Shown piece by piece: positions 26,264 to 34,745 of a stretch of DNA of 64,000 bases. Below the pieces are notes generated by a model that saw only the letters and a program-made list of their open reading frames with translations, searched no databases and was not told the origin of the DNA. How positions within the stretch are numbered: the first letter of the stretch is position 1; every line of letters begins with the position of its first letter. The translations under genes were made by a program, and so were the position numbers. Source of the stretch: Granulosicoccus sp964390335 (GTDB lineage: Bacteria > Pseudomonadota > Gammaproteobacteria > Granulosicoccales > Granulosicoccaceae); contig CAYMHU010000020.1 in the NCBI GenBank assembly GCA_964390335.1, forward strand, positions 1-64,000, read 5' to 3'.

Positions 26264-28120
26264 TTAACCGGGTAGCCCCAGTCGTTGATGAGTTTCTGCA
26301 GACACACTACCGTCTGCATTCCAACCACGTGCTGCGTAATACTCGGGCAACATTTTATCCAGCTCGTTGACCTTACCAGCAGCTGGCCCAACGTTGGCTT
26401 GTTCACCGGTTAAACGTGCTGGCAATGTATCGTCAGCACCGGTAACACCCGCTTTCGCGTTGTACTCACGCTCCATATTCCAAATACGTTCGCCAACTTC
26501 AACCATACGCTCTGGTGACCAGTCACCTTCGCACGCGGCATCCACTTGCGGTGCGATATCGTCCATGGTCCAAGCGAACGTGGTGAACACGCACAGCCCA
26601 GCAGAATCCACTGCGGCCGTTGCATCCTGAAACGCTTTAACCAATCCTGCTTTACCGTCCGGAACCAATGGATCGGTTTTTTCTGGAATACCCAAAATTT
26701 CAGACGCTATGGTGTAACCGCGTAAGTGACACGCGCCGCGATTCGATGTGGCATACGCCAAACCGATACCTTGAATACCGCGTGGATCGTAGGCTGGAAA
26801 TTCCTGGCCTTTAACGGTCATAGATAGTTCGGGACGGCCGTATTTTTCGCATAGACGTTTGGAACCCATAGCCAGCTCACGTCCAAAGCCTTCGCCTTTA
26901 GCGGTGACTTCCGCCGCCCAACACAATGCTTCGGCAGAACCAAATTTCAATTCCATACCGTCGGTTTGTGCTGTAGTAATAGCGCCTGCCTCAAACAGCT
27001 CCATGGCGGCAGCCAATGTTGAACCGAATGAAATAGGATCCATGCCGTCTTCGTTACACAGGAAGTTGGCATAGGTTAAGGCGTCAATATCATCAACACC
27101 GGTATCAGGACCCAATGCCCACGCCGCTTCATATTCAAGACCACCACTGTTAATCCAGTACTCGGGCTTATCTTTAACAGAGAAGTGAGTTCGATCAATT
27201 GTTGAAATTCGACCGCAGGCAATGGTACACGAATAACATGCGCCATTAGTGGTTAAGTTTGGCTTGCCATCTGACTTACGGGGCTCGGCCATCGCTTCAG
27301 CAGAAACGTTAGCGGCACCTTCAAATTGCACCTCACGCATGTTGCGCGTTGGCAACGCACCCACTTCGTTTATCACGTTCATTAGCACTTGCGTGCCGTA
27401 GGCTGGTAAGCCCTGGCCTGTAACCGCGTTTTCGGCCAAGACTTGCTTACCGGCTTTGGTTGCATCCATAAACTTAGCAGGATCTTCCACCGTGCCCAAA
27501 CCTAATGTACCGCGCACAATAACGGCTTTCAGGTTTTTAGAAGCCATAACAGTTCCAACGCCACTTCGACCGGCAGCGCGGTGTAAGTCATTTACAACAG
27601 CAGCATACAAGCAGCCTTGCTCAGCACTACGCCCAATTACCGCTATACGTGACTGCGGGTCCGGGTGTTTTGCGCGTAGCATTTTGTCAGCTTCCCAGCA
27701 CGACTTGCCCCATAGATCATCCGCGGGCAGCAGCTTGGCTTTTTCGTTTTCAATACTTAAATACATTGGGCGTGCAGCTCGGCCTTCGAAGATGATCATG
27801 TCCCAACCGGCGAACTTAAGCTCTGCGCCAAAGTAGCCACCAGAGTTAGAACAAGCGATGGCATTGGTTAGTGGGCTCTTGCAAATAACCGAGTACCGAC
27901 CACCTGTTGATGCTGATGTTCCTGTTAACGGGCCGGTTGCCATAATCATTTTGTTATCAGGGCCCAGTGGATCGCATGCAGGATCCGTTTCCTCAACGAT
28001 ATAGCGTGTAGCTAATCCCCGCTGACCCAGATAATCGTTAGCCCATTGCATATTCAATGGCTCTTCAGTTACAGCGCCACTGGAGAGATTGACGCGTAAT
28101 ATTTTGCGTGTCCAAGACAT
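26264..28120 (-). CDS. Tungsten-dependent aldehyde:ferredoxin oxidoreductase, catalytic subunit
   Basis: Oxidises aldehydes to carboxylic acids with a bis-tungstopterin and one [4Fe-4S] cluster. It has 618 residues, the normal family length. Cluster ligands are CYSCTIAC (Cys295, 298, 302) and Cys510 in DSAGLC. The segment GGLEYEA (about 327-333) and CHLRGY (His465) match the Glu and His that face the active site in the archaeal enzyme. The N-terminal pterin-binding domain is recognisable (ATGPLTGTSASTGGRYSV, GAELKFAGWD). AAGRSGVGTVMASKNLKAV is a family signature. A strong ribosome-binding site (AAGGAGAA) precedes the ATG. It is the second gene of the operon. Confidence 0.96.
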   Translation of the reverse strand: MSWTRKILRVNLSSGAVTEEPLNMQWANDYLGQRGLATRYIVEETDPACDPLGPDNKMIMATGPLTGTSASTGGRYSVICKSPLTNAIACSNSGGYFGAELKFAGWDMIIFEGRAARPMYLSIENEKAKLLPADDLWGKSCWEADKMLRAKHPDPQSRIAVIGRSAEQGCLYAAVVNDLHRAAGRSGVGTVMASKNLKAVIVRGTLGLGTVEDPAKFMDATKAGKQVLAENAVTGQGLPAYGTQVLMNVINEVGALPTRNMREVQFEGAANVSAEAMAEPRKSDGKPNLTTNGACYSCTIACGRISTIDRTHFSVKDKPEYWINSGGLEYEAAWALGPDTGVDDIDALTYANFLCNEDGMDPISFGSTLAAAMELFEAGAITTAQTDGMELKFGSAEALCWAAEVTAKGEGFGRELAMGSKRLCEKYGRPELSMTVKGQEFPAYDPRGIQGIGLAYATSNRGACHLRGYTIASEILGIPEKTDPLVPDGKAGLVKAFQDATAAVDSAGLCVFTTFAWTMDDIAPQVDAACEGDWSPERMVEVGERIWNMEREYNAKAGVTGADDTLPARLTGEQANVGPAAGKVNELDKMLPEYYAARGWNADGSVSAETHQRLGLPG

Positions 28121-28130
28121 AATGTTCTCC

Positions 28131-28604
28131 TTATGTGTTAGTGGCGTTGTCGGTTTTTAATGCCCAAGCGCGCATTTTGTCGAGACCCGTTGCATTGGCA
28201 TCAACATAAGTAATAGCTTGGGTGGGGCATGCATCGACACACTTAGGGTCGCCGCCACATAAATCACATTTAATGACCTTGCCTGTGGAGGTGTTGTAGT
28301 TAACCGTGCCAAACGGACAGGCTATTGTGCAAACTTTACAACCAACGCACACATCGTCGAGCACATCTTTAGAACCGGTTTCAGCATTAATTACAATGGC
28401 ATCGACCGGACACGCGTGCATACACCAAGCTTCATCGCATTGAGTGCAGGTGTATGGTACGAATCGTCCTTCATCGTGGAAGTTAAACACCTTGATACGC
28501 GATTTAGCCGGATTGAAAATACCTTCGTTTTCTAACGAACAGGCCGACTCACATTGCAGACATCCAGTACATTTGCCCGGATCGATATGCAGAGATTTTT
28601 GCAC
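28131..28604 (-). CDS. Ferredoxin-like subunit with four [4Fe-4S] cluster motifs
   Basis: Electron-transfer subunit of the AOR complex, 157 residues. Sixteen Cys are arranged in four groups: CTGCLQCESAC, CTQCDEAWCMHAC, CVGCKVCTIAC and CDLCGGDPKCVDAC. This is the HycB/AorA-type pattern. I chose the GTG at 28604 because GGAGG sits 6 bp upstream and the protein then begins MQKSLHIDPGKC; a TTG at 28646 is possible but has no such site. It is the first gene of the operon, 10 bp before the catalytic gene. It probably passes electrons from the tungsten subunit to the FAD subunit. Confidence 0.93.
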   Translation of the reverse strand: MQKSLHIDPGKCTGCLQCESACSLENEGIFNPAKSRIKVFNFHDEGRFVPYTCTQCDEAWCMHACPVDAIVINAETGSKDVLDDVCVGCKVCTIACPFGTVNYNTSTGKVIKCDLCGGDPKCVDACPTQAITYVDANATGLDKMRAWALKTDNATNT

Positions 28605-29196
28605 GATGCTCCTCCAATTATTTTGATTCCACGCTACTAGGCTCAATGCTGACTAAGCAGCTAGACTGATGCATGGTTATTAGTAAATTCAATAACTTAG
28701 GGTTTGTTCAACTTCAACAGCCGTACAATTTCTAAGGTTTACTTCACCACTTTATGAGGATTTTCTGCCTAATGCAATACGTTTCTGGGTGAGTTTTTCC
28801 GCGTCTGTTCGGTTTTGGCAAGTAAGCCAAGAGTATGGCGATATACATGAATTGGATTCACAAAATTATGACGCTCGCCGTTCAAGATACAGAATTAAGT
28901 CAACGAGAATCTAATTCTGGAAATACGGAGGCCGTAATGCAGCTCAGAAAGCTGATACCGATTAGCGATACAGATAAACGGCTCCGGCACCAAATTATGA
29001 ATTATCACCACCAATACCGGTGGCATTGCTGGCTTCTCAATCGCTTGCAAATATTGTAACGATCAAATTACCGCTTTGGTCTTCGTACTACTTTCTTCTT
29101 ACTTTATAAATTTTTTTCTATTTTCGGTTGAACCAACGTTCGCCGGAATACCATGCAAGGATTGTTTGACAACCCTTAACCGGGTAACGTAACACA
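28605..29196. other. Long intergenic region upstream of the AOR operon
   Basis: About 590 bp that must contain the AOR operon promoter on the minus strand. The part from 28650 to 28800 is AT-rich. An open frame of 74 codons on the plus strand (28835-29059) has no ribosome-binding site and no recognised relatives; I consider it unlikely to be a gene. A short dyad, ACCC-6-GGGT, lies near 29172-29185. No known riboswitch was recognised. Confidence 0.5.
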
Positions 29197-29242
29197 GGCT
29201 ACCTTCTTCTCAACCACACAAACATTGATGAAGAAGGTAGCC
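29197..29242. repeat. Perfect 13-bp inverted repeat upstream of the S1C protease gene
   Basis: GGCTACCTTCTTC (29197-29209) and GAAGAAGGTAGCC (29230-29242) are perfect reverse complements separated by 20 bp. No T-run follows. It could be an RNA hairpin in the protease leader, a large operator, or the ends of a very short decayed element. Confidence 0.85.
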
Positions 29243-29332
29243 AGCAGCATTCATTAAGAGTTCTTGCGACGGTCTAGTGAACTAGCGTGCAGAAAGTTGG
29301 TCGATAATATTAGACATCAACTTGGATACACT

Positions 29333-30367
29333 ATGTTTAGTCGACAAGCATTAGCATTAATCTTGCTCCTGCTTAGCAGCCTTTCGACAGCAGCTGATAA
29401 GCCGGACTATGCCGTTCTTTATGAGCAAAATTTACCGAGTGTCGTTACTATCAATACGGTTGCTTTTGATCCGATAACGGGTGCTTCTCAAGGCGGCCAA
29501 GGCTCAGGCATTTTAGTTGAGAACAATCAAATACTCACAGCGGCCCATGTAATTGATGATGCCACAACCATCGCAGTTAAATTTCATGATGGCGAAACAA
29601 TTCTTGCAACCGTTTTATCGTCGATCGACAATAGCGATGTTGCGCTGCTTAAACTAGCTCATGCTCCACGCAACGCAAAAGAGGCAACGCTTGCAAATTC
29701 AGATGATACTAAAATCGGTGAACCTGTTTTTATCATTGGCGCACCTTTCGGAATTTCTCAAACGCTAAGTATAGGACACTTATCTGGTCGAATGCAGCGT
29801 GGCCTGATGGCTGGGGGCACACCAATTGAATTCCTTCAGACCGATACTGCAATCAACACGGGTAACTCGGGCGGCCCGATGTTTAATCAACATGGCGAAG
29901 TCATCGGTATTGTCAGTTTTATCCTAAGCAAAAGCGGTGGGTTTGATGGTATTGGGTTTGCCTCCTCCAGCAACACTGCTAAAGAAGCTTTATTTAATAG
30001 CTCAGGCTTGTTAGCGGGCTTCGAAGGAGTGTTTTTAAATGCTGACATGGCTGCAGCGCTTAATATTCCAGAATCAGGCATATTGATACAACGCGTTGTT
30101 GCAGGGTCAATCGCAGAACGAGCAGGATTACGGGCAGGGCGTATTCCTGCTCAAATTGCTGGCCATTCTCTTAAATTGGGTGGCGATACCATCTTGGCTA
30201 TAAACGATCTGATCTGTGCTACCCCACATGATGTAGCGACTCTACGCCAACAAACCGAAAGCTTCGACCAAGGGCAGCCATATTCTATTCGAGTATTTCG
30301 TGAGGGCAAAATAGAAGTTTTGTATACCGAGGTTGCTGAAAGACAGTTGCCAACAATAAGTGACTGA
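29333..30367 (+). CDS. S1C-family trypsin-like serine protease with PDZ domain (HtrA/Deg-like)
   Basis: Exported protease of 344 residues. I chose the ATG at 29333 because it starts a clean signal peptide (residues 1-21); an in-frame TTG lies 69 bp upstream. The catalytic triad is visible: His72 in TAAHV, Asp102 in NSDVALLKL and Ser179 in TGNSGGPM. A single C-terminal PDZ domain runs from about residue 240 (ESGILIQRVVAGSIAERAGLRAGRI). One PDZ domain is the DegS-like arrangement, but no membrane anchor remains if the signal is cleaved. Likely role: periplasmic quality control or regulated cleavage. Confidence 0.92.
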   Translation: MFSRQALALILLLLSSLSTAADKPDYAVLYEQNLPSVVTINTVAFDPITGASQGGQGSGILVENNQILTAAHVIDDATTIAVKFHDGETILATVLSSIDNSDVALLKLAHAPRNAKEATLANSDDTKIGEPVFIIGAPFGISQTLSIGHLSGRMQRGLMAGGTPIEFLQTDTAINTGNSGGPMFNQHGEVIGIVSFILSKSGGFDGIGFASSSNTAKEALFNSSGLLAGFEGVFLNADMAAALNIPESGILIQRVVAGSIAERAGLRAGRIPAQIAGHSLKLGGDTILAINDLICATPHDVATLRQQTESFDQGQPYSIRVFREGKIEVLYTEVAERQLPTISD

Positions 30368-30443
30368 ATGCGGATTACACTGTACTACGCTGGTATCTGT
30401 GACCTACTAAAAGATTAAGATTCGAGTTAGCCCGACATGCATC

Positions 30444-30983
30444 TCACGTATTTAATACATACTCCCGCCGTGTATCAGGATGCAACAGAAGCTGTCTGCA
30501 TTCCGATACCGAAAATTGAGCGATACCCTTAAACCTTATAACACTAGCGCCTTGGTTTAATTTTGAGAGTTTGGTCGATTCAGCTTCTGTATCAACATAA
30601 CGATTTTCTGAATCAGTCACCTGAACTCTATACAACGGCGCTTTGATCAGGCTTAATTTATTTTGTTCCACTAATGGGTGGTAGTAGCGGTTGAAAAACG
30701 ACATCAGCAACGCGCTGGCATGCCTGCCGTCAATGTCCGGGTCGCACAAGATAAGGATTTTGGAAAAACCCACTGTTTCAGCTTCGCTTAGGTCTCCAGG
30801 GGCGCAACCGAGCACGTTGATCAGTTGCTGGCAAGTGTCGTTTTGTAAAACGGATGCTAATGACGCAGAGTCACTATTAATTAACTTTCCCTGCAGTGCG
30901 TGAACCTGCTGGTTGGCTTTATCCAACGATCGGCGTAGGTTGTTTGCTGCGGCAACCCCTTCAACAATGAATAGTTCTTTCAC
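30444..30983 (-). CDS. Orphan Toprim-domain protein resembling the C-terminal part of GyrB/ParE
   Basis: Stand-alone 179-residue protein matching only the Toprim and C-terminal part of type IIA topoisomerase B subunits. The catalytic Glu is kept (ELFIVEG, Glu8), as is the metal triad CDPDIDGRH (Asp81, 83, 85). HALQGKLIN and LMSFFNRYYHPLVEQNKLSLIKAPLYRVQ match GyrB closely. VIRFKGIAQFSVSECRQLLLHPDTRREYVL corresponds to the GyrB tail. The usual EGDSA reads EGVAA. The ATPase and transducer domains are wholly absent. It follows polA by 4 bp and is likely co-transcribed. I infer a regulatory or accessory DNA-topology protein, not a full topoisomerase. Confidence 0.85.
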   Translation of the reverse strand: MKELFIVEGVAAANNLRRSLDKANQQVHALQGKLINSDSASLASVLQNDTCQQLINVLGCAPGDLSEAETVGFSKILILCDPDIDGRHASALLMSFFNRYYHPLVEQNKLSLIKAPLYRVQVTDSENRYVDTEAESTKLSKLNQGASVIRFKGIAQFSVSECRQLLLHPDTRREYVLNT

Positions 30984-30987
30984 CTAA

Positions 30988-33741
30988 CTAATGCGCTTCT
31001 TCCCAACTGTTACCCACACCAACGTCTACTTCCAATGGCACCGATAAAGTCGCAGCGGAAATCATGTGCTTCTGAATTTCTTCGCCAATGGCGTCTGATT
31101 CACCAGCTGGCACTTCCAGAACAAGCTCATCGTGCACTTGCATAATCACTTTGGCATCAACGCTGTCTTTGCGTAACCAACTATCTACTAATATCATGGC
31201 TCGCTTAATGATATCGGCCGCGGTTCCTTGCATGGGCGCGTTTATCGCTGTGCGTTCAGCATATTGGCGCAATTGTCCGTTACGCGCATTAATGTCTGGT
31301 AAATACAAACGTCGTCCAAACACCGTTTCTACATAGCCCTGCTCTTTTGCATTAGCCCGCGTATCGTCCATATAAGTTTTAACACCAGGATAACGAGCGA
31401 AGTACAAATTAATATATTCCTGTGCTTCGCCACGCGAAATATCCAACTGCTTAGCAAGCCCAAATGCCGACATACCATAGATCAACCCAAAGTTAATCGC
31501 TTTTGCAGCGCGTCGTTGATCATCATCCACATCGTTAACATCGGCTGCAAACACTTCGGCTGCCGTTGCGCGGTGTACATCAAGCCCTTGTTCAAACGCA
31601 TTAACCAAACCTTCATCGCCTGACAAGTGCGCCATGATCCGAAGTTCAATTTGCGAATAATCCGCAGCAAGAATGCGATAACCCTTGTTTGGTACAAACG
31701 CTTCTCGTATACGCCGCCCTTCTTCAGTCCGTACAGGTATATTTTGAAGATTAGGGTCGGTACTGGATAACCTGCCGGTTGAAGCAACTGCCTGATGATA
31801 CGACGTATGCACCCGCCCAGAACCTTCGTTAATTTGCAATGGCAGCTTCTCAATGTAGGTCGACATTAACTTGGATAAGCTGCGGTTTTGCAAAATTAAG
31901 CGCGGCAGCTCGTAGTCTACCGCCAAGGTTTCCAGTACATCTTCAGCGGTAGATGGCTGCCCTTTCGGGGTTTTACGAATAATCGGAAATTGCTTTTCTT
32001 CAAAAAAGATTTCCTGAATCTGTTTTGGTGAACCTAGATTAAATTCTTTACCTGCATCCTCGAAAGCAGCCTTTTGAATATCGTCAAGTTTCTTTTGTAT
32101 TTTTTTGCCCTGCTTGGCAAGCATTGCAGCATCTATCCGAACACCTTCATACTCAATGCGTGACAGCACTTGCAACAACGGCAACTCTGTTTCCAGATAT
32201 AAGGCTTTTAGTTTTTTGTTTGCCTCCAGTTGCGGCCACAAGGCTTGATGTAATTGCAAGGTGATATCAGCATCTTCCGCTGCGTAGTGACTCGCCGTTT
32301 CCAACGGAATCTGATCGAACGTTAATTGCTTTTTGCCCTTACCGGCAATATCTTCAAAATGAACGGTTTCAACACCCAGGTATTTTCTGGCTAACGAATC
32401 CATATCGTGGCGGGTGCCGGTGGAATCCAACACATACGATTGCAGCATGGTGTCGTGTGCAACATTAGTTAGTTCAATGTCATACTTTCTGAGCACATTA
32501 ATATCGTACTTAATATGCTGACCAATAATATTGCCGGTAGTGCGTTCCAGTAATGGCTTCAACTTGGCCAGCACTTTATCTCTGTCGAGTTGTTTTGGGG
32601 CACCTTCATAAGCGTGTGCTAAGGGCACATACGCAGCCTTGCCTGGCTCAATAGCAAACGATACACCCACCACCTCGGCTTCCATATAATTAAGACTGGT
32701 GGTTTCAGTATCAAACGCAAACAGTTCCGCTTTCTGCAGCTTTTTAAGCCACGCATCAAACGCCTTCATGGTTAATACCGTGTCGTATTCCAGATTCTCT
32801 TTGCTTACAGGTACGACATCGGTTGACGCAGTGCTTTTAGGCGCGGATGTGGCGGTGCTGCTATTGCCCGGTAATAATGGTGACTTACCCTCAGCCAGCT
32901 CACGGCGCCAGGTTTTAAATTCAAGGGTTTCATACAATGACGCCAATGTCTCAACATCCGGTTTAGCCAATTTAAGATCTTGCAGCTTTTCCGGCAGTTC
33001 TAAATCGGTTTTTATGGTTGCAAGCTCATACGACATGGGTAAAAACGACACGCTGTCACGCAGCTTCTCACCAATTTTTCCTTTAACCGACTCAGCGTTG
33101 TCGATAACACCTTGCAAAGATTCATGAGCCGCCAACCACTTCGCTGCTGTTTTCGGACCGCAACTGGGCACACCAGGAATGTTATCGGACGTATCACCCA
33201 CCAACGCAAGATAATCAATAATCTGATTTGGTTTAACGCCAAATTTTTTCTCTACTTCCGGCTCATCCATAACCGTGTTGTTCATGGTGTTGATTAACGA
33301 TACGTTTTTGTTAACCAGCTGAGCCATGTCTTTATCGCCGGTTGAGACCACCGTATTCAGTCCGGCAGCTGTTGCCTGCACGGCCAGAGTACCGATAACA
33401 TCGTCCGCTTCAACACCCGGTACAATCATTAATGGCATGCCCATGCTTTTGACCAACTGATGCAATGGTTCAATTTGTGAACGCATATCGTCAGGCATAG
33501 ACGGTCGATTCGCCTTATACTCCTTATAGATTTCGTCGCGAAACGTTTTTCCTTTGGCGTCGAACACCACGGCCATTGTCTCTGGCTGATAATCAGCGAC
33601 CAGGCGGCGCAACATATTCACCACGCCATATATAGCACCGGTGGGTTGGCCGCTTGCCGTGGTCAGTGGCGGCATGGCGTGAAACGCTCTATAAAGATAC
33701 GACGATCCATCAACTAAAATGACAGGTTTGGCGTCAGGCAT
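30988..33741 (-). CDS. polA: DNA polymerase I
   Basis: Replication and repair polymerase of 917 residues with all three domains. The 5'-3' exonuclease occupies roughly 1-290. The 3'-5' proofreading domain keeps its acidic residues (AFDTETTSLNYMEAE at about 340), so proofreading should be active. The polymerase domain shows DYSQIELR (motif A), RRAAKAINFGLIYGMS (O-helix) and QVHDELVLEV (motif C). It is divergent from the LOG-family gene. The orphan Toprim gene follows 4 bp downstream. Confidence 0.97.
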   Translation of the reverse strand: MPDAKPVILVDGSSYLYRAFHAMPPLTTASGQPTGAIYGVVNMLRRLVADYQPETMAVVFDAKGKTFRDEIYKEYKANRPSMPDDMRSQIEPLHQLVKSMGMPLMIVPGVEADDVIGTLAVQATAAGLNTVVSTGDKDMAQLVNKNVSLINTMNNTVMDEPEVEKKFGVKPNQIIDYLALVGDTSDNIPGVPSCGPKTAAKWLAAHESLQGVIDNAESVKGKIGEKLRDSVSFLPMSYELATIKTDLELPEKLQDLKLAKPDVETLASLYETLEFKTWRRELAEGKSPLLPGNSSTATSAPKSTASTDVVPVSKENLEYDTVLTMKAFDAWLKKLQKAELFAFDTETTSLNYMEAEVVGVSFAIEPGKAAYVPLAHAYEGAPKQLDRDKVLAKLKPLLERTTGNIIGQHIKYDINVLRKYDIELTNVAHDTMLQSYVLDSTGTRHDMDSLARKYLGVETVHFEDIAGKGKKQLTFDQIPLETASHYAAEDADITLQLHQALWPQLEANKKLKALYLETELPLLQVLSRIEYEGVRIDAAMLAKQGKKIQKKLDDIQKAAFEDAGKEFNLGSPKQIQEIFFEEKQFPIIRKTPKGQPSTAEDVLETLAVDYELPRLILQNRSLSKLMSTYIEKLPLQINEGSGRVHTSYHQAVASTGRLSSTDPNLQNIPVRTEEGRRIREAFVPNKGYRILAADYSQIELRIMAHLSGDEGLVNAFEQGLDVHRATAAEVFAADVNDVDDDQRRAAKAINFGLIYGMSAFGLAKQLDISRGEAQEYINLYFARYPGVKTYMDDTRANAKEQGYVETVFGRRLYLPDINARNGQLRQYAERTAINAPMQGTAADIIKRAMILVDSWLRKDSVDAKVIMQVHDELVLEVPAGESDAIGEEIQKHMISAATLSVPLEVDVGVGNSWEEAH

Positions 33742-33807
33742 TACGGGCTCTCTGAGTAGGCAACCCCGATAGTGTACGTCAACACGAAGAACGGTTTAAG
33801 GAATTCA

Positions 33808-34530
33808 ATGCGACAACTACCTACACACAATCAGATGAGTGCCGACGCCCGCGATCGAGCCCTAACACGCGACTCCTGGAAGGTATTTCAGATCATGGCG
33901 GAGTTCGTGGACGGCTTTCAGCAATTGGCCGACATCAGTCCGTCTGTGAGCATTTTCGGCTCGGCGCGATTCAAACCTGACAACCCGTACTACCAGGCTG
34001 CTGAAGACATCAGCAAGCTGTTATCGGATTCCGGTTTCGCTGTTGTCAGTGGCGGTGGCCCCGGCATTATGGAAGCCGCCAACAAAGGTGCGTTTGCAGG
34101 CAAGTCTGCCAGCGTGGGGTTGAACATCCGATTACCACACGAACAATCCGGAAACGGTTTTCAGGATATTGGAGTGAACTTCAAGTATTTCTTTGCCCGC
34201 AAGGTCATGTTTGTGAAGTACGCGTCAGCCTATGTTGTGATGCCAGGTGGCTTTGGTACCTTAGATGAAATGGCCGAAGTACTAACGCTTGTGCAAACGG
34301 GTAAGTCGCAACAAGTGCCCATCATCCTATACGGTTCAAGTTTCTGGAACGGGTTAATCGAATGGTTCAAAGATTCGTTAATTGCAGAAGGCACTATCAG
34401 CCCTAAAGACATGGACCTGTTTCACATCACTGACGATCCGCAATTTGTCGTCGATACCATTTTCGACTTTTACGAAGGTGTTGATTTAGACGAAATTATT
34501 GCTAAAAGTCAGCTGCAAATGGAACTGTAA
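33808..34530 (+). CDS. LOG-family protein (TIGR00730), probable nucleoside 5'-monophosphate phosphoribohydrolase
   Basis: Rossmann-like protein of 240 residues. The signature motifs SGGGPGIMEAANKGA and MPGGFGTLDEMAEVLTLVQTG define the lysine-decarboxylase-like LOG family, whose tested members release the base from nucleoside monophosphates. I chose the ATG at 33808 because AAGGA sits 6-7 bp upstream; a GTG at 33772 would add 12 residues. It is divergent from polA. Many bacterial members act in nucleotide salvage or stress and not in cytokinin synthesis. Confidence 0.9.
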   Translation: MRQLPTHNQMSADARDRALTRDSWKVFQIMAEFVDGFQQLADISPSVSIFGSARFKPDNPYYQAAEDISKLLSDSGFAVVSGGGPGIMEAANKGAFAGKSASVGLNIRLPHEQSGNGFQDIGVNFKYFFARKVMFVKYASAYVVMPGGFGTLDEMAEVLTLVQTGKSQQVPIILYGSSFWNGLIEWFKDSLIAEGTISPKDMDLFHITDDPQFVVDTIFDFYEGVDLDEIIAKSQLQMEL

Positions 34531-34689
34531 CGCGGCCAGGTAGCACATCACATTGCACTAACAGATTGTAAATGATTAGTGATCAAAGCCCGACAAAGAC
34601 GCAAAACCCGGTTGGATGAGTGCTATATATTGAGAAAAACAACGATTTATAGTTGCCAGATCTAACCATATTCATGTTAGAACAATGTG

Positions 34690-34713
34690 GCTAATAACAA
34701 TCTTGTTGTTAGC
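34690..34713. promoter_or_regulatory. Imperfect 11-bp dyad upstream of the DUF3422 gene
   Basis: GCTAATAACAA and TTGTTGTTAGC are inverse with one mismatch and are separated by two bases. The element lies 33 bp before the ATG. The centre is too tight for an RNA hairpin, so a repressor or activator operator is more likely. Confidence 0.4.
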
Positions 34714-34745
34714 TCAAACAAAGATCAAAAGGACAATGCGACTAC

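Noticed and set aside
28835..29059. 74-codon plus-strand gene upstream of the S1C protease
   Set aside because: No ribosome-binding site, no recognised family, and composition like random sequence; listed only as part of the intergenic region.
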